This document shows, one piece after another, positions 6,007 to 8,255 of a DNA stretch of 8,255 nucleotides. The stretch is from the NCBI GenBank assembly GCA_016207625.1, contig JACQPF010000120.1, positions 1 through 8,255 on the forward strand, in the 5' to 3' direction. Position 1 is the first letter of the stretch; each line of letters starts with the position of its first letter. Below the pieces are notes generated by a model. That model did no database searches. It saw nothing but the letters and a program-made list of their open reading frames with translations, and was not told the origin of the DNA. Position numbers and translations under genes: made by a program. Source of the stretch: Elusimicrobiota bacterium. Its GTDB lineage: Bacteria; Elusimicrobiota; Elusimicrobia; FEN-1173.

Positions 6007-6012
6007 AAAGGA
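6007..6012 (+). promoter_or_regulatory. Ribosome binding site of the hybrid kinase that favours a GTG start
   Basis: AAAGGA ends eight bases before GTG 6021. The upstream in-frame TTG (6000) has no suitable site and lies in the T run of the possible terminator. ATG 6036 also lacks a good site. Confidence 0.55.
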
Positions 6013-6020
6013 AATGGATT

Positions 6021-8195
6021 GTGAGCTATGATGCGATGATCTTACGCCGTTTCCGCCTGATGACCTGGGCGGCGGTTTTCCTCGCCTCCTCAATCGGCGG
6101 GCTGGTCCTGATCGGTTGGGCCTGGGACATCGCTTTCCTGAAAAGCTTGAGGCCCGAGTGGAACGCCATGCGGGCCGTCACGGCGGTCTGTTTGATTTTG
6201 TCCGGCGCTGCGCTGGCCGGCGTGCAGGGCGAACGGCTGGGCCGGCGTCGGCGCGGCGCGGTGCTGGCGCTGTGCACGGCGATCATCCTGGTCAGCCTCC
6301 TGACCATTGCCGCTTACATTTTCCGCCACCTTCTGGGCCGGGAACCGGCCTTGGCCGAAGGCCCGTTCTTCAGCGCGTTCTTGTCCCCTGACCGGCGGAT
6401 GGCGGTCGTGACGGCGATCGTTTTCACATTAAACGGCATCGCCTTGGCTCTCCTCGGGACCGGCCGTCCTCGTGCGGCAGGCTTCTCTCATGCCCTCGCC
6501 TTGTCGTCCATGTCGCTCTGTCACCTCATGCTGGTCGGATATTTCTTCGACGTGCGGCCCCTCTACAACTGGCCTCTCAACCCCATCGCGATGCATACGG
6601 CGCTCGCCCTCTTTCTTTCCAGCGCCGGGATTCTATGTTCCCGGCCCGACACGTGGTTGCTGGGCGTCTTGACCGGCCGGGAAGCGGGCGGCGTGCTGGC
6701 CCGCCGCCTTTTTCCGGCCCTCGTGCTGATCCCCCTCCTGGTCGGCTGGCTCTGGCATTCCGGGGAGCGCGCCGGTTTTTATAACCTTCCGGTGGGAACG
6801 GCGCTGATGGTGACCACCAACACTCTGACCCTTCTGCTTCTGACGTGGTGGGCCGCGCGGCTGGTCAGCCGGACGGACGAGCGGCGGCGGCGCATGGAGG
6901 ACGATGTCCGCCGGCTGAACGCGGACCTCGAGCGCAGAGTTGAGGAACGGACCGCTGAACTCACCCGGCTGAACGTGGAGCTGGAAAAAGCGCGGGACGA
7001 GGCTTTGGAATCGGCGCGCGCGAAATCGCAGTTCCTGGCCAACATGAGCCATGAAATCCGCACCCCCCTGAACGCCGTCATCGGAATGTCGGGGCTGATC
7101 CTCCGCACGCCATTGAACGACGAACAGAAGGAATACGCCGACGTCGTGCAAGGATCCGCCGAGTCCCTCCTGGCCGTGGTGAACGACATCCTGGATTTGT
7201 CGAAAATCGAGTCCGGGAAAATGACCCTCGATCGCAGGCCCTTCGACCTGCGGAGCCTGGCGCGTGAAACCATCGACCTTTTCACCCTGGAGGCCGGCAA
7301 AAAGGGGTTGGACATCAAGCTCCACTACTCGCCCGACGTTCCATCCGCCCTAACGGGGGATGAGGGGCGGCTGAGGCAAGTCCTCACGAACCTCATTGGG
7401 AACGCCGTAAAATTCACGAGCCGCGGAGACGTGCGGGTCCTCGTGCATAAGGAAGACGAATCCGAGCGAAAGGTCCATATCCGCATCGACGTGTCCGACA
7501 CCGGCATCGGCATCGCCCCCCAAGACAAAACCCGTCTCTTCCAGCCTTTCTCGCAAGTCGATGCCTCGTTGACCCGGCGCTTCGGCGGCACCGGGCTTGG
7601 GTTGGCCATCGCCAAACAGTTCGTAAACATGATGGGCGGCACGATGGGGGTGGTGAGCGAATCGGGGAAGGGGTCAACGTTTTGGTTCAGCGTGCCTTTG
7701 GTCAAGCAGCCCGTCTCCGCGGAAGGGCTCCACCCCTCCGGCAAGTCCGCCGAGCGATCCGAGAGCCCGTTACTCGCCGGTTCCGAAGAAAGAAAGGATC
7801 TCGCCATCCTGGTGGTGGAAGACAACCCGATCAACCAAAAAGTCGTGGTGGCGCAACTGAAGAAATTGGGCTGTCCGTCGGATGCGGTCCCCAACGGCCG
7901 GGACGCGCTGGAGGCCCTCCAAAAAAAGAGCTACGACCTGATCTTCATGGATTGTCAGATGCCGGCGATGGACGGCTACAAAACCACGGAAGAAATCCGA
8001 AAAAAGGAACGAGACCGACAGCACACTCCCGTCATCGCCATGACGGCCCACGCCATGCAGGGCGATAAGGAGAAATGTTTTTCCTCCGGGATGGACGACT
8101 ACATCGCCAAACCCGTCCACCTGGAAGACCTTGCCCACGCCATCAACACATGGGCGCGTTCAATAAAAAAGATTCCCTCTCCGTCGAAACCCTGA
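6021..8195 (+). CDS. Hybrid sensor histidine kinase with multi-pass membrane input domain and C-terminal receiver
   Basis: The 724-residue protein (GTG start, residues numbered from it) begins with about eight membrane spans, roughly at 15-37, 50-68, 80-101, 127-146, 156-176, 189-206, 230-245 and 257-282. A charged coiled coil follows (about 284-338). The HisKA domain has phosphoacceptor His344 in SHEIRTPLNAV. The ATPase domain has the N box (NLIGNAVKFT, Asn461), G1 (DTGIGI, 493-498), LFQPFSQVD and G2 (GGTGLGL, 522-528). After a linker comes a complete receiver (about 594-713): acidic pair Glu600/Asp601, phosphoacceptor Asp644 (FMDCQMPAMDGY), Thr675 and Lys697. There is no PAS, HAMP or large periplasmic domain, so the signal is probably sensed in or near the membrane. 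No Hpt domain or DNA-binding partner is in the window. It follows the CheC-family gene by 96 bp; a shared circuit is an inference. The membrane module is not one I can name. Confidence 0.93.
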   Translation: MSYDAMILRRFRLMTWAAVFLASSIGGLVLIGWAWDIAFLKSLRPEWNAMRAVTAVCLILSGAALAGVQGERLGRRRRGAVLALCTAIILVSLLTIAAYIFRHLLGREPALAEGPFFSAFLSPDRRMAVVTAIVFTLNGIALALLGTGRPRAAGFSHALALSSMSLCHLMLVGYFFDVRPLYNWPLNPIAMHTALALFLSSAGILCSRPDTWLLGVLTGREAGGVLARRLFPALVLIPLLVGWLWHSGERAGFYNLPVGTALMVTTNTLTLLLLTWWAARLVSRTDERRRRMEDDVRRLNADLERRVEERTAELTRLNVELEKARDEALESARAKSQFLANMSHEIRTPLNAVIGMSGLILRTPLNDEQKEYADVVQGSAESLLAVVNDILDLSKIESGKMTLDRRPFDLRSLARETIDLFTLEAGKKGLDIKLHYSPDVPSALTGDEGRLRQVLTNLIGNAVKFTSRGDVRVLVHKEDESERKVHIRIDVSDTGIGIAPQDKTRLFQPFSQVDASLTRRFGGTGLGLAIAKQFVNMMGGTMGVVSESGKGSTFWFSVPLVKQPVSAEGLHPSGKSAERSESPLLAGSEERKDLAILVVEDNPINQKVVVAQLKKLGCPSDAVPNGRDALEALQKKSYDLIFMDCQMPAMDGYKTTEEIRKKERDRQHTPVIAMTAHAMQGDKEKCFSSGMDDYIAKPVHLEDLAHAINTWARSIKKIPSPSKP

Positions 8196-8243
8196 GTCAG
8201 GCTCCTGCGAAGAGGGAAGACGAACCGAAAGGATAAGCGGGCG

Positions 8244-8255
8244 ATGGGACTCGAA
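8244..8255 (+). CDS. Possible start of the next gene (cut by the window edge)
   Basis: An ATG at 8244 is preceded by AAAGGA at 8228-8233, ten bases upstream, the same ribosome binding sequence used by the kinase gene. Only four codons (MGLE) are visible, so no function can be given. It would follow the kinase stop by 48 bp on the same strand. Confidence 0.35.

Noticed and set aside
6633..7325. Minus-strand open frame of 230 codons opposite the kinase
   Set aside because: It overlaps the membrane, coiled-coil and HisKA coding region and has no recognisable domain; a shadow frame.
7920..8172. Three A-AAA-AAG heptamers in phase near the end of the kinase gene
   Set aside because: They come from Lys-Lys codons after a codon ending in A. 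Slippage at the first two would cut the receiver short, with no sensible product and no stimulatory structure seen.

Overview
The window comes from a bacterium with moderately GC-rich, tightly packed DNA and a respiratory chain built on c-type cytochromes. The Rieske/cytochrome b type, the multiheme cytochrome, System II (ResB/CcsA) cytochrome c maturation, a minimal TatA/TatC pair and a CheC-family protein together suggest a Gram-negative anaerobe or facultative anaerobe. From memory of family resemblance, the cytochrome b looks most like those of Deltaproteobacteria, Nitrospirota and related uncultured phyla. The phylum cannot be fixed from this sequence alone.

Region 1 (1-4244, + strand) is one operon: the 3' end of a Rieske iron-sulfur protein gene, a b6-type fused cytochrome b, a nine-heme membrane-anchored cytochrome c, then resB and ccsA. 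The first three junctions are ATGA stop/start overlaps and the last gap is 4 bp, so translation is probably coupled throughout. The reading is a quinol:cytochrome oxidoreductase in which a nonaheme cytochrome stands where cytochrome c1 or f would be, encoded together with the heme-attachment machinery it needs.

Region 2 (4235-5150, - strand) holds tatA then tatC, transcribed toward region 1. The 3' end of tatC overlaps that of ccsA by 10 bp. Tat commonly exports folded Rieske proteins, so it may serve the neighbouring complex.

Region 3 (about 5150-8195, + strand) is regulatory. A single-domain CheC-family protein has one intact phosphatase site and one decayed site. It is followed by a large hybrid histidine kinase with a multi-pass membrane N-terminus, HisKA, HATPase and a C-terminal receiver. 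The two may form a phosphorelay plus phosphatase pair. A start codon with a good ribosome binding site at 8244 suggests another gene running off the right edge.

All intergenic stretches are under 130 bp. No tRNA, rRNA, CRISPR, insertion sequence or attachment site was seen.
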